Of a DNA stretch of 64,000 bases, positions 47,701 to 60,004 are shown in pieces. Positions within the stretch are counted from its first letter, which is position 1. Each line of letters begins with the position of its first letter. The DNA lies in assembly GCA_033030425.1 (NCBI GenBank), contig JAUFSD010000007.1, forward strand, positions 992,001-1,056,000, given 5' to 3'. Under the pieces are notes generated by a model, which saw nothing but the letters and a program-made list of their open reading frames with translations, ran no database searches and was not told the origin of the DNA. The DNA comes from Verpa conica (taxonomy: Eukaryota; Ascomycota; Pezizomycetes; Pezizales; Morchellaceae). Both the position numbers and the translations under genes were made by a program.

Positions 47701-48865
47701 AAAGAGACTAAAGCCTTCTCTCTATACCCTGTCGGCTTTTATTCCGAGTTTCGGGAATCCGCCACCTCTATTGTCATCGTCTCTAGGAGCAACTCTCCTA
47801 AAATCTACCGGATATTGGATAAATTTAGAAGGATTTGATTAGTAAGTAATGTATAATCCCAAGGTGGGGCTACTATGGGTGAAATTGCACCCAGTCTCCG
47901 TCATAGGGCATCACTCGGTAAATGTGCTTCCACCGCTCCGGATGACACCATCTAGAAAGGAGGGTTTGTATTACAAGATGGTGTCATTAGATTCCTTTTG
48001 CAGTTGCCTCCTTGAGGTATCCGCTGCTCCTCCGGACCTCGACCGCCGGCATTCTATGAAGAAACAACGCTACTCAGTACCTAACCAAAACATTGCACTT
48101 CCAACGTTTCATGTGATCGGGACCTGTACCACGATCCTCAATTAACTGTTTAACTCCCTACTCTAATCCTCGGGATCGGGAGATTATTCTAGATCACTTC
48201 AATACGTTTAATCGAATATACAGTCTCGAAGTTTCTCAGCTACACCATTTTTGTGACTTGAATATCTGCACTAGGTTATTCAATTTTATGAGCTGGTAGC
48301 TGGCTAACTGTGCGGAGACAGAAGTTTTCGGCCAAAAGTGCGGGGATACATGTGTATCTCCATGCAGTGTAGGAAATAAATACACCAATAACAATATTTG
48401 AAATTTTGTGCGCTTGCAAACCAACTTGTTAAGGAAATGGTGGCAATAATTCTTTTTCGAACTGGCCCCAGCCTTGTTTTGGTCTGATATATGCATGAGT
48501 GCGGCGCGATAGTTTATATTATAACCTTTCGCTAATAGGTTAATAATCGTTGTCAACCTTGCGGCTGTGTATAACCTTTTTACTTTACTGCCTACTATGA
48601 CGAATGCTTGAACCCTGTCACTCTGCTCAAATATTCTGATATATGCGTATTATTGATCATTACCTCCATGCCACTCACGACTGTTCATACTCGTCAGGGC
48701 GTTACCTAGAGATCCGCTCGCTAGGCAAAGAACAAAATAAAACTAAAATAAATCCAAAAATCCCCCAAGAAAAAAAAAGAATTGGACGCCATTAACAATA
48801 AAAAGAAGTCATTCGCTTTTTACCCATAATTAACCTTTGTGGCCAGCACACAGACTGCGGAGGAT
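44774..48865. other. AT-rich spacer between convergent genes
   Basis: About 4.1 kb. Open frames at 47605-47838 and 47849-48145 are not supported by domains or splice partners. A perfect 12-bp inverted repeat lies at 47942-47953/47976-47987. No transposon ends are recognised. Confidence 0.45.
47942..47987. repeat. Perfect 12-bp inverted repeat (hairpin), 22-nt loop
   Basis: ATGACACCATCT (47942-47953) is followed 22 nt later by its exact reverse complement (47976-47987). It lies in non-coding DNA and could form a 12-bp stem. There is no T-run directly after it, so it is not an obvious terminator. Confidence 0.75.
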
Positions 48866-50177
48866 TTATCTTCTCCGTTTTGCGGTATTTTTCTTAACAC
48901 CTGCTTTCTTCCCCCAAGAAGTTCTTACACCTCTGGCTTTCCATAACCGCTCAAGAGCTTCTTTTAGTGAAGCATCATCCTTTTTTACACTTGGGTGTTG
49001 TTTTGTCACATGTCTATACCCAGAACCATTCTGTCAGCTCCTCTTCGTATTTTCTGTCGGGTATTTCCGCGATAGCTTCCGGTGCCCAATAGTTCCGGGT
49101 GAAAGAGAGGGATAGGTGCTCACCTTTGGAAATTGTCACTGCGATTGAATGGCTTCCCATCTCTATGGCCCTTTGGGCAATATGGACAAGCCACACTAAC
49201 AGCATCATCATGGATCGACGCAATATGCCGGAGGAGCGCATTTTGTCGCGGAAACCTCTGACCGCAGTTTGCGTATAGACATACAAATTTCCCGTCAATG
49301 CTATCGAACGAAGGGGTAGGAGAATCGATTTCACGACGAGATGGATCAGGTGTTTGATTTGGGGTAGGGTAGTCTGAAGGGCTAGACGTTGACGTTGAGC
49401 GACAACGAGGTTCGGATGTGCTCTCCACGGGGGAACACGTGGTGTAATTTTGTGGAATGTTCATATCAAGAAAATTGAAATCCTCGCAATAGTCCGGCAA
49501 GCTGCCAAAATCCAAGTCAAATGACTGGCGGCGTTGTGCGGGGTTCTTTTTTTTTAGGAACGTTATCAATTTTTGCTTGCAAACCTGCGGCGGACGGAAG
49601 GCGACCAATAGGAAGTCTTGTACAAACCTCGATGAGAAGCTCGACGATTTGTGATTCGAGTTCGTCCCAGTTTTTGTAGGCCAACTCTAGGTTCGCTAAG
49701 TCTTGCCCCATAGGTGGGAAACTTGGAGCGTTGCCTCAGCATAATTCAGAGCAGCCGGTCGGGCAACGGGCAAAGTGAAAAAAAAGAAAGAAAAGAGACA
49801 GCAACCAAAAATACAATTACAATCGGAACTAGTTCAGAGAGTCATAGAAGACGGTTAAATTCTCTGTCATACCTTCTTATCTTGCTGAGGCTCTCGAGAA
49901 TTCCCCGGATAGCAGTATATTTTTTCTCTCTCATTTCAAATTCAAGTGCCAATTGGTGATTTCCGTACCCACAGAATTTCTCTTCGTCGACTTCTGGGCC
50001 AAACACCATATTAAGATCATGGTATTGGCCACTGATGTAGTCTTTCCAGTATCGTATTTCGTCATCACGAGATGAAGCAGACTGAGGAACAGGAAGAGAG
50101 AGAGAGAAGTAATTTTCGATGTCTAGGGGGACATCAAAGAAGTCATCTAAGTACTCAGTGTTGATCGGGAAAGTCAT
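48866..50177 (-). CDS. C2H2 zinc-finger protein (335 aa), putative transcription factor
   Basis: Four exons: 50177-49873, 49721-49628, 49584-49124 and 49013-48866. Introns are 151, 43 and 110 bp. The first acceptor (CCAAG, after a long T/C tract) is the only one found that keeps frame, and is the least certain. The N-terminal half is acidic and helical (SQIVELLIE), followed by a Ser/Thr/Pro-rich stretch. Zinc finger 1 begins at C235 and ends at H258 (VCLYANCGQRF...RHIASIH). Finger 2 is extended: C266, C269 (ACPYC), a long loop, then H288 and H293. The last intron falls directly before H288, so finger 2 forms only after splicing. The tail GVKKNTAKRRR is a likely nuclear signal. The fold and the FNRSDNFQRH motif are typical of fungal DNA-binding proteins. 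Confidence 0.82.
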
Positions 50178-50832
50178 GATATCGGTGGTTGAGGGTATAG
50201 ATAAAGTGTAAGAAGAAAGATGAACGAGGGAGGGAGGAGGAGGGTTGGGGAGGGTGGGCAGGGTGATATTTATATAATTATGTGGGACTGGGTGGGTGAA
50301 CGCTTAGTCACTTGCCAAGACCAGCGCAGAGAGGCAACCCAAGAACCCCCTCACCCGCCCTTCCTCCCTACAGGGGTCGCTATACGGCACTTTACTGCTT
50401 ATAAGATGCACAGGTCATCAGAGAGGGCCCTTAAATTACCTATAAAGCTCTATTATACCTGTAACAAGTGCTAAGAGTCGACGAGTGATATATCATGAAT
50501 TACCCTCTCACAGGCTTAGCAATAAGTTAAAATGGGTATATTTACGGAATTTTTGGTTAATATTACCTATTGGAGTATCTCATTGAAGAAAACTGCAAAG
50601 ATATTTGACCTCATCGTCGATGGGGCTGTAATCTGTTCTAGCTGACGATCGGTCGTCTGTACCACATTCAGAATTAACCAGGGGGATTTTCACATTGTTT
50701 TCTTCGCACCCTCCCATGAGATGCGATTAAATCACGCACCGCATTTAATACATCTCTCAACTGTCATGTGGTAGATTAGACTGGCTTCTGGGAAAGTATT
50801 GAAAGTATGGGATTGACGAGTTCAGAGTCGCC

Positions 50833-50866
50833 AGCTTGAGCTTGAGCTTGAGCCTGAGCCTGAGGC
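50833..50866 (+). repeat. Hexamer tandem repeat AGCTTG/AGCCTG
   Basis: Three AGCTTG units are followed by two AGCCTG units and a partial one. It lies upstream of the zinc-finger gene at 48866-50177, about 650 bp from its start codon. Confidence 0.75.
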
Positions 50867-53608
50867 AAGGTTTGAAATTTAGGATTGAGAGAGCTCTAGC
50901 TATGCTTTGGGGCGGTGGGCTCACTTATATACTAATGGGATCTTGAACCATAGTGTTGATTGGGGATTAAGAGGTCAGTCACAGGTTTGTGAAAAAACCC
51001 TAGGGTGGTGCCCTTGCTCGAATCACATTTACTCATTCAGTCGGTTAGATATCTCTCCGAGCCATTAGTTTCTCCAAAAATTATCTTTCGGGAGAGTCCC
51101 TCTCTTATGAGGTTAATTAGTGCCCCGGCCGAAGAAGATACTGAAGTTATCGTTCGTAGGCAGCAGGGTTGTTTTTGCCAAGACCTGCTAGACCAATCTA
51201 GTAAAATCTTGGCATAACTACAGTTCAGGCTCAGCCGCCCCGCAGTCTAGGAGTGGAATTAGATCGTCTTCAGCAAAAGCAAACTTTTCATAGAAGCGCG
51301 AGCGGGAAACACTACTGTCCGAGTCTCAGAAAGCTCTGTGGATGGTCGGAGCTTCGCGAGACTACCGTTGTCTCGTCTAGCTTTTGGGCACATTATTGTG
51401 CAAGTGGCATAGCGCTAAGGTAAAAGTTCGAGTGAAAGTAGATAGGCTCGGTGGTTTCAGGCTCGACGGTTTAGTCCTTAGATGCAACTGAGGGTCGTCT
51501 ACTTGAGCCTGGGGATGTAGTCCTCATATGTAGTTGGGTGTCCGCTTGGGCGGGTGCCTGCTTGGTGGGTGGGCGGGGGATAGCTACCATGAAAACGTAC
51601 GAGAAGAGGGTTAGGGTCGGTCTATTGACTGTGACTCACAGTAACCGTCTAAGGTGGTACAAGAATAGATACTAAATAGGTAAATAATAGATGATAGGGC
51701 TATGAAGAATAATTTACCTTGTTAAGAAAAGTAGTTAAAGATTATACACGCTTTCTATTGGTGTAGAGGACTTTAACCGTCGTTGATAACCCTACAAGGT
51801 TTGGGATCATGAGGCTGAAACATAGCTAAGCCACATATAATGGCTTAATACCGGATTTGGCTTATTTCGGTGGGCCATTTACTTGGGGGCATATGTTCTA
51901 TATTTAGTCACTTGGGGAAAAAAAAGAAAAAGCCAAAGGCCAAATTTCTCATATAAGGGTTCGGGATTCAGTTACCATACACTATACGTACGCATGTAGC
52001 GAATGCTTAGATCTTGTGGGAAGTGCATGTGCATCTTGCAGAACACACGAGCCTGAATTTTTTTATATCATCAAGTAGCACGAGCCTAAGGTATTGGATT
52101 ACCTTGGGTCGGGTTAAATCAAATTATAAACATTTAGGCCGCATTATGTGGAGGTAGTCGTGGTGTGGGTATTACTATAATGTTTCATCGGAAGATTCTC
52201 CGCTTGAGAACTTCGAGATATTTATTATTGAGTGAATGACTAAACGGGATGAATATTGTCATATCAATCTATGGCGTAAGAGTAGAGATAGTCGGAGTTC
52301 AAAATTTATTATGTTTACTAAGGGCTTGACTATGTGAATTGAGAAAAAATAGCGCTTCACAGGTATATATTGTTGTCACTAAACCTATGTGGTCTGTGAC
52401 TCGTTGTGTGATTGCATTTAGTTTTTACTACATGTATTCACATAGAGTCGGGGAAAATATAGAAGTTAAATCTATTAAATTTAAGGGGGACTAAGCAAGT
52501 AGTAGGCGGGTTTAGAAGTTCGACCCATAAGAGCTACGGGAATTGTTTCAACTGTCTTAGGCTCTCACTATTATACTCTAACCTCTACCGCCATAGCTCC
52601 TGAAACTAGCCGAAGAGAACTAGTCCCCCCTAGTGTAATCTTTAACCTAACATCGATATTTAGTGGAATACTAGTATAATAATATCGTAACAACCCCCGG
52701 ATTAATTGGAACCTAGGGGTTATCTATTCTCTGGTATTCAGATGTAATAGAAGGGTATTTTTAATTAGTATTTTATCTTACAGCATAGAAATCTCTTTGA
52801 CGGAATTTAGTGATGGTATTTATGGTTATACTATATCTATTTACTCGCGTCGGTAATCGCGTAGGTAGCCTCTTCATTTTAACTATGGTCATTCGATTAA
52901 AAGCAAGGGGCCAGCAGAAAGCAGGTTTATACTCAACTCGGCTATTTGTCTCTTCATTTACTTACTGAAAGTACATATAGTGCTCTTGCCTCGTTTTATG
53001 GGGCTAAAAGTTGCTAATTACCTAGTATAGGCCTATTAGTGCCAATTGCCTAGGTATTAGTCATCGACCTCTTGACTCACTGCCGCTGGGTTGATGTCAT
53101 CATAACTGTACTTTTGCTTGCAAGTACCAGTCCTGATTTGTTTTAGTATATTGCCATAATTAATGGGATGGCTAAGTGGCATCGGGATACGGCGGGTAGC
53201 TGGTAAAACGCTGGGTTACATACTAGCCGTGAAAAAGGGCTAATTCAGGCGGCTCTAGCTAACGTAATAGATATATTATGAGTATGTAGAGACACGTATC
53301 TTTATAATTTTACTCTTAAGAAATGCATCCGCACATAAATACATACGCAATTCTAGGATGCTTAGGTACATTTAATTTAGACGGCAGTACATATTCAACC
53401 CCCCCCCAAGAATGTAAGTAGTTTTATCATAGTATATTTTTTGGTATATATCTACATATGATGTAGATATAACGATGAGGAGTATAGAAAACCAAGAAAC
53501 AGAGTTGTAGCTGTATCTACTGTAGCCTAGCTCAAAGTATCTTATTATAGATGGAGTAGCAGAGAGAAGATTAGAATTAATAATGATTGAATTCTCCTTT
53601 ATATTAAC

Positions 53609-53628
53609 ATATATATATATATATATAT
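53609..53628. repeat. (AT)10 microsatellite
   Basis: Ten AT units, flanked by ACAT-type sequence so that the whole is nearly self-complementary. It lies about 240 bp upstream of the tandem HTH-like gene. Confidence 0.85.
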
Positions 53629-53770
53629 GTGTTATCATAGTTGATTAATACTACGTAACAAGGCCTAGCTTCACGAAGTTCAGAATTCGCAGCCATTGAA
53701 GGGAGCTATACTATACCGTCAGAATGATGTAATCTGGTTAATGCCCTGCTGTCTTGATGATCCGGCCTAG

Positions 53771-53778
53771 TATATAAG
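53771..53778 (+). promoter_or_regulatory. TATA box of the tandem HTH-like gene
   Basis: TATATAAG lies 99 bp before the ATG at 53870 and is followed by a CT-rich leader (TTCTTCCCC, CTCCTG), a normal fungal promoter arrangement. Confidence 0.55.
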
Positions 53779-53869
53779 GGGTTCTTCCCCACGCTCTCAT
53801 AACCAGCTCCTGTTAATTCTGTATATTTTCCACTGTCCCCTGTACAACCACCATCGCAAGGGAGAAAAA

Positions 53870-54611
53870 ATGACTAAGCCTAAGCGCGATACCAACTCTG
53901 GAGAATTCCCTAGGAAAGCAAGCAGTGCCCTTCCTACATCCTCTCGACACATGTACACCAATGAAGAATATCGCTTTGTCTTATACCACAAGGAAGTTTT
54001 GAAACTGGGTCCCAAAGAACTACACGAAGTATTCCACAGCTACTTCGCGCCCGAAGCTAGTGTTTCTGTTGATAGTCTCACTCAACTTGCTAGTCGGTTA
54101 AAGAAAACCAGGCCAGATGATGTTGTTTCGGTCGTTCATACAGAGCCTTGGGCCCAGAAGGCTCCTCCGGCAGAAGTAGAGGTATTTTTTTATTAAAAAA
54201 AATTACAATTTTACTTATGCTCACATAGTCTTGATAATGGTTGCTGACCTTTAATAACAGGGAACGGGATCCACCTATAAAACTGATGTATCGTCTACAG
54301 TCAACTATCACCTGGACGACAGTAAAATAAATAACAGTAAATCCCCCAAAATATCTTTGCGCGTACCACCAAAGCATTCCCGTCATTCGTACACAAATGA
54401 ACAGCAAAGATTTATTTATTTCTACCGGAATGATCTACAGATGAACCTTTACCAGACTTACCAGTATTTTAACGAGTACTTCAATCTAGACCTGGGCCGG
54501 TCTGCATTAAACCAGCTTTCGGGTCGCCTGAAAAAGACTGTTCCGGCCGACATAGCAGGCCATATGCATACTGAGCCATGGGCTATTGGCTGTCCGGGAG
54601 AATATAGATAG
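53870..54611 (+). CDS. Tandem-repeat HTH/SANT-like domain protein, unrecognised
   Basis: Two exons, 53870-54181 and 54261-54611, with a 79-bp phase-0 intron (branch GCTGAC, acceptor AACAG), encode 220 aa. The protein is two copies of one ~72-residue module, at about 24-95 and 144-212. Both start SRHxYTNE, continue with an aromatic-rich helix (RFVLYHKEVL / RFIYFYRNDL), a second helix ending in a YF pair, then a third helix (SLTQLASRLKKT / ALNQLSGRLKKT), and end in the near-identical HTEPWA. Three helices with a YT-[DE]E start resemble Myb/SANT-type helix-turn-helix domains, so DNA or chromatin binding is the best guess. The intron lies in the linker. The N-terminus is basic and there is no signal peptide. 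I do not recognise a named family. Confidence 0.7.
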
Positions 54612-56582
54612 CTCTTTGGCTAGTTGCAAAAGACTTTGAGAATAGCCAAATGTATATACTATAGCTATAGAGTAGTGATCGAGGGTGGCGAACGTAGGCG
54701 GCTAGGGCCACACAATGGAGGATCTGCCACTTAGCTCGCTCTTAGACGATAAGGGATGGCGGGAGATGAAAATCGGAGTAGCTACTCTCGGCTACTCTCA
54801 TATTGATAGCCTAGCAGTTAGTATGCATGTAGTTAAATGACTTCATTAAAGGCCTAAAGTCGGGAACTTTTGCTGGCCGGAGCATTTATATAATGTAGTT
54901 GTCTTAAATTGGATATTTTATCTTGGGAAGTACCTTTGATCGTTAAATAATTCAATTCTCACAAATTTACGCGATACTGATATAAATTTCGCCGGTGAAA
55001 AAAAGTGAATCTTTCCTTATCCACTGGAAAAGTGGCCAGGGGTCTGGTTCGATTAAGTATATGTAGTATTCACTGGTGAGTCGAGTCGCATCTCTATAGA
55101 CTTAAGTTGTTCTGAAGTCGCTAACCTAGACTAGAGGTAAACGCTACCTTTGGCTCATAGACCAACTTACAGGTCTAATATTATAATAACTACATATACA
55201 TATAGTAGGCCTGTGATGAATTAATTATATACTTTAGTTATAGGTTGACGTTGGGATAAGAGTTATTACGTGATATCTTACTCATGCATAAAGTGGCATG
55301 CAAGGAGTGGCTAATTAACCTGGATAGTTAAGTGCGACCACAGAAGTAGCAATTGTGCCAACAACGTCATAGGCTTAACTAAGGGCTGAGAAATATACTA
55401 CATCTCCTGATAAGATTCCAAAGCGCCTATAATCGTTCCTCTAGATGAGGCTTGTATCTATGACCTACCCATGTACGGTTGCCACTTGGTAGATAGGAAG
55501 GGAAAAGTACGTTTTATCCCTCAACGCTCACCGGTTGAGGAAGAACTTATATCTTGAGACTTTGTAAGTCTTGAATTAAAGAAACCTACATGTGGTGGCA
55601 GAAATTTTATTTTCATAATAGGAACTCTCCGCGGATGAGCATGGGGCTGCGCTAGCTAGGTAATTTAGAAGTCCCCTAGAACCATGAGAATTACAAGTAA
55701 CCTACTTCTAGAGCTTTATTATAGTTGATGGTGCTATTCACTTGATTTTAAAGTGTATATATCGAACTACTGTAGATATTAGTCCCAGCTTTCGGTAAGA
55801 AAATTAAGGATATAAGTGCATGACGTGGGTGGTGTTATTTATCTTCAGTCAGCACATCCACGTACGGAACATTATCCTTTAGATTAGAATTATTTTTAAT
55901 GCCTTTTCTTAGTTAGATTTATGCATAAACAGTAGCCACCTTGCATAGTGGCCATTAATGTTGCCTTCAGGTAGAGATTTTCTTGATTTAACTTACAATT
56001 TGCGTCAATGAGCCACCTAGAATGGCCACCCAATCAACAACGACACCCCCTCAGTGTGTAATAAATACTATGGATACATCCTCAGGCAATAAAAACCATC
56101 AATGAGAGAAATTTTCTAAGTAATGTACAGGAAAATAGACCCGGTGACTTGAAGTAAAGCATCGAAAGGTTAATTGAGTAGGAACGTACTTAGTGAAGCG
56201 TCAATGAGGGTTGTAAGCGTACCTCCCCTTGTGTGTTTGGAACGCTGTAATAGTAAAAAAGGGATTGGCAGGTAAAATTTCAGAGGTAGCTCTTCCCAAA
56301 CGGGGCAGAGATTTTTTGTCCTTTCACCGCGCGTATGAGGTGTTTGGCCGCCCTCTTCACCCCACTACACCCCAAGAAAAATTCCTTCTTCTTCTTCCTT
56401 CTCTTACAACCGTCTTCCTACACCAAATACTTTTTCCTGCAGTCTCCTGTTGATTTTCTAAAAATCTCACCTATTCACAAAACAAATACCTTGCCTTCAT
56501 CGCTAATTGTGACATCGCTATCAGCCCCCTCAAACCTAGTTAAGTTCAAGAAGGACTGTCTTTGAGTGTCTATATTCTGCAG
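54612..56582. other. Spacer and 5' leader of the large zinc-finger gene
   Basis: AT-rich for about 1.7 kb, then a CT-rich stretch (56350-56580) that probably holds the transcription start of the next gene. The short open frame at 56229-56453 lies in this leader and is not supported. Confidence 0.45.
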
Positions 56583-59500
56583 ATGAAAGTACCGGTTGCG
56601 ATGAGTCTCTTCTATCGTTTGGACGAATCTCAGCGGAGCTTGTGGCTCAAAGTTGCCCCGGAATTTATTCGTAGTGCGTGTCTGGATCAATCAGAAAAGG
56701 GCAAGAAATACCTTGAGTGAGCAATAAGATCCCCTCCTTTTGTACAGCCTTCTAGCTTGCAGTAAAAGAAAAAAAACTGACTCCGTCTAATCCCCTACCA
56801 GCTCCTTGCTCAAGACCCCTGAGGTAGTATCAGGTTTAGCTTTGTTTATGTTAGAAAATGATATTCTAATTGGTATATACCCCCCAAAAAACCTACAAAC
56901 AAAGTCATAGAGTATATGTACATGTAGAAACTTGTTATAACACTAGTGCGGTAGATCACGACAAACTTTACGGTGCACCCGATGGGACCAATGGTGCTCT
57001 AAGCCTTAGCAGTAGCAGAGGTGGTAGCACCACATGGGATTCAAGGTTAATAAAAAATCATCCCCTATTTTTTTTAGAAGGAATTAACCAGGAGATAAAA
57101 CAGCAAACGTCTGAGAAACTGTGCCGCTGACTTTAAAAAAGGTTGAAATTATCTTTACCTATTCAATGATACTTTCCATTTTCTTGACTCCCGCTAACAT
57201 TTATTTGACTAAGCAGATGACACTGTAAACCATGGTCATGGGCTACAGGCTATAGATTTATCTAGCATTCATCCTCTTCTAAGGGGTTCTACAGCCTCCC
57301 AACCATCGTCAGAGCTACCCAGCACCTCTGAAAGCGGTAGGTTATCCATATTTCCCTTTCTTTGAAGTTTTGATGATGATTGGTTTAATAATTATTTAAT
57401 TTAGAGAGCATTATCTATCCCCCTCCTGGGTCTAAGGGTATGGCCCCTCCTCCAGTTAATAACAAATACTTGGTGTCTTGCGGGCAAAAGAATCACGGTT
57501 CCGGTGGGTGCGGGAGTGCAGAAAAACAAATTGAATCGATTCCAGCGGAAGACCCGACTACCACTGTCTCCTGCAATCAGAACGCCCAACAAGCCCCTTC
57601 GCAGTTAGACCTGGCAGTTTTTGGTCCAAACTTTACAGTCAGCAGCTCCTCAAAATCTAAAATCAATGAGCGTATGTATCTCATGGAAAAGAATTTGGAT
57701 GGCTCCGCTATGGGCGTTCCGGTTACCCTCCAGACTTGTCCATGGCCTTTCTGCCCTGCTCCGGATGAGCTTACTTCCTGGAACACTTTGAAAGGGCATC
57801 AAGACGAGTACCATACAGAGGGTTCTCCTTACGGATTTTTTCCTTCTGAGAATCATAATATCCCTTGCAGTAGGGTTTCACAAGAAACAATTATAATTCC
57901 CCCGCGTAGTAAGAATGGGCGTATTGTATGCACAATTCCGGGGTGCAGTAATCAGGATGGCCTCAAAACCGTGCAGACATACAGGACCCACGTGAAGAAA
58001 CATCAAGAAGATGCTCGCAAAGCTGCACTTGCTGCACCATCAGGCACTTCCCAGGACCCGAAATCCCACTCTACTCATAACAGCAGTCAGGTCATGGCCT
58101 TTAACTCGCAGGCGCGATATGTTGCACCACCGGCATTTAAAAATGCGCGTGGTTTATATGAGTGCCAGTATCCAGGTTGCGCTCTTGTGCCATTCAAGTC
58201 CTATAACTCATACAACAGACATTGCGACTCAGTTCATAGTGGAAAGGCAGCAGAGTGTCCTTACTGTGCAGCAGAATCTGCCGAGATATCTAAGGGGAAA
58301 GCTACAACAGCCCCTGGAAAGAAACCTCACCTCTATACTAGGGCCGATGCATTTCAGAAGTAAGCCTCTAGTTTCAAACTACAACACTACTTGTGCCTTC
58401 AAGTATTGATCTTGCTAACATTCTTCCATCTTAGGCATCTTAAACGTATTCACCCGAGAGTTGAGAAGAATCACCATGTGACACTTGAAGTGATCAAGCA
58501 TCTAAGACGTGGAACTGGGAAGGGAACGACTTGGGATAATACCAGTGAGCCTGCTGGTAAAGGCTTTGAAGGACGTGATGAGAACGGTGTACTCGTACTC
58601 GATCCAGAAAGCTCTAAAAAAAGGCGCCAGAAGGCCTATTGTAGTCCTCATACACCCAAGAGACTCAAACTCCAAAATATGACAGACTACCATGTCAAGG
58701 GACGCGACCTGAGGGGTCATGATGACCAACAGGAAAATCCACCCTCCACTTACATAAAGGGAACTACCGCTGCTCCTCTCAGGCTCATTGCCCCAATGCC
58801 AAGCAGAAAACCACTCTCTTCTACCGCTAAAGGGAAATCCACCACCACCAAAGGTTGCCGCAAACGGGCTGCTGACTTTACTGAAGTAAACAGCGATCAT
58901 CCTACCACGAAAAGGACCAAAACTTTACATAAAGTCGCCCCCAACACTTATAATCTTCAAGAAATGGCAGAATATGCTCTTTCAATTGCTAAATATGTTC
59001 CAGGACCATTGGCTGCCAACGTTTTGCAAGCTCAAGAAATAGATTCGGACTTTAATGACATTGATCCTGCTCTATATGTTGGGGGGGATTTGAACGACCA
59101 CAATCCCGAAAGTCAGGCCAGCATTAGAGCCTTAAAGTGCAAAGCTGAACTAGAGGATCAAGGAGGACCCTCCAAATACTCGTCCGAAGGGTCTTGCCAC
59201 GACCCGTCTTCGCATCTTCAAGCGGGGAATCAGAGTGATGGATACTACCATGAAGGATTTTACAATCAATTGCCTTTTGAAGGGAGATCCCACAAGAATG
59301 CTCTCGGGGAATTCAATGATCACAAAATTGAGGGCCAGGCAGAAACTACTGGTAATCTTCTAGATGAGTCTCAGGACTATTTTGGTAACGCCATTTACAC
59401 TAGTCAGAGTCACGAATCAACCCAGCCCACAAATTCAGATGCTAAATACCCTTACAATATTCAGAACTATAACGAATATACAGCCAACCTATCCAGTCAG

Positions 59501-60004
59501 GATACACCAGATGCGAATTTTGTCGCAAGTCCATTTACTGTGCCACTTAACCCTACTTATCCTTCAGAGATCTACCAAGAAACAGTTCGTGGCGCCCAGG
59601 CGAACCAATACCAATCAACCACAGAAAACCCCAGTACATTCCATCATGGTTCGGCACACCATATCTCCTCTGTTCGCCATACGTACGGTGCTGGCGGGAG
59701 CTGCACAACTGGCTCGGTCAATGCAACTCATGTTATGTTTGACCCTACTTTGACTGAAGATAGAATGGACTACAAATGTACTCCAACTAGTACCGAGGAA
59801 TTTCATTGTACTAGTTTCTCCTCGGAATCGAGCGATAATTCCAACACCAATTCGAATCGTAACTACCGCACTATCGCCCCCCAAACTACTCAGGACCGTG
59901 ATCCTTATCTCGGAAGCATGATTCCTTATCACTTTTACCCTATGGTTAACGACTCTGGATACAACCGCCAAATAGTGGCTCCCGATATGGGAGCAAATAA
60001 ATAA
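56583..60004 (+). CDS. Large four-finger C2H2 zinc-finger protein (988 aa)
   Basis: Seven exons: 56583-56716, 56802-56833, 56928-57045, 57104-57141, 57217-57336, 57405-58359 and 58435-60004. All introns (58-94 bp) keep phase and have GT/AG ends, but the first five exons are short and were joined by frame and branch sites only, so the N-terminus is provisional. The N-terminus (SLFYRLDESQRSLWLKVAP) is helical. Finger ligands are C259/C264/H279/H284, C323/C328/H343/H347, C401/C406/H420/H425 and the extended C432/C435 (ECPYC) ... H467/H472. The last intron interrupts finger 4 directly before H467, as in the zinc-finger gene at 48866-50177. After the fingers come basic patches (SKKRRQKAYC, CRKRAADF) and about 400 residues rich in Asn, Ser, Tyr and Gln. 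It is a putative transcription factor; the target is unknown. Confidence 0.75.

Larger units (their letters stand above)
50178..53770. other. Gene-poor divergent spacer
   Basis: About 3.6 kb. It contains a hexamer repeat at 50833-50866, a telomere-like GAGGGTTAGGGTCGG near 51605-51619, and an (AT)10 run at 53609-53628. TACATGTA occurs at 52429-52436. No gene is supported. Confidence 0.5.

Noticed and set aside
47605..48145. Two adjacent open frames of 77 and 98 codons
   Set aside because: Different frames with no convincing intron between them, and they span the inverted repeat. No family is recognised.
50178..53770. Search for LTR retrotransposon remains
   Set aside because: No long direct repeats, primer-binding site or polymerase motifs could be seen, although strongly decayed copies cannot be excluded by eye.
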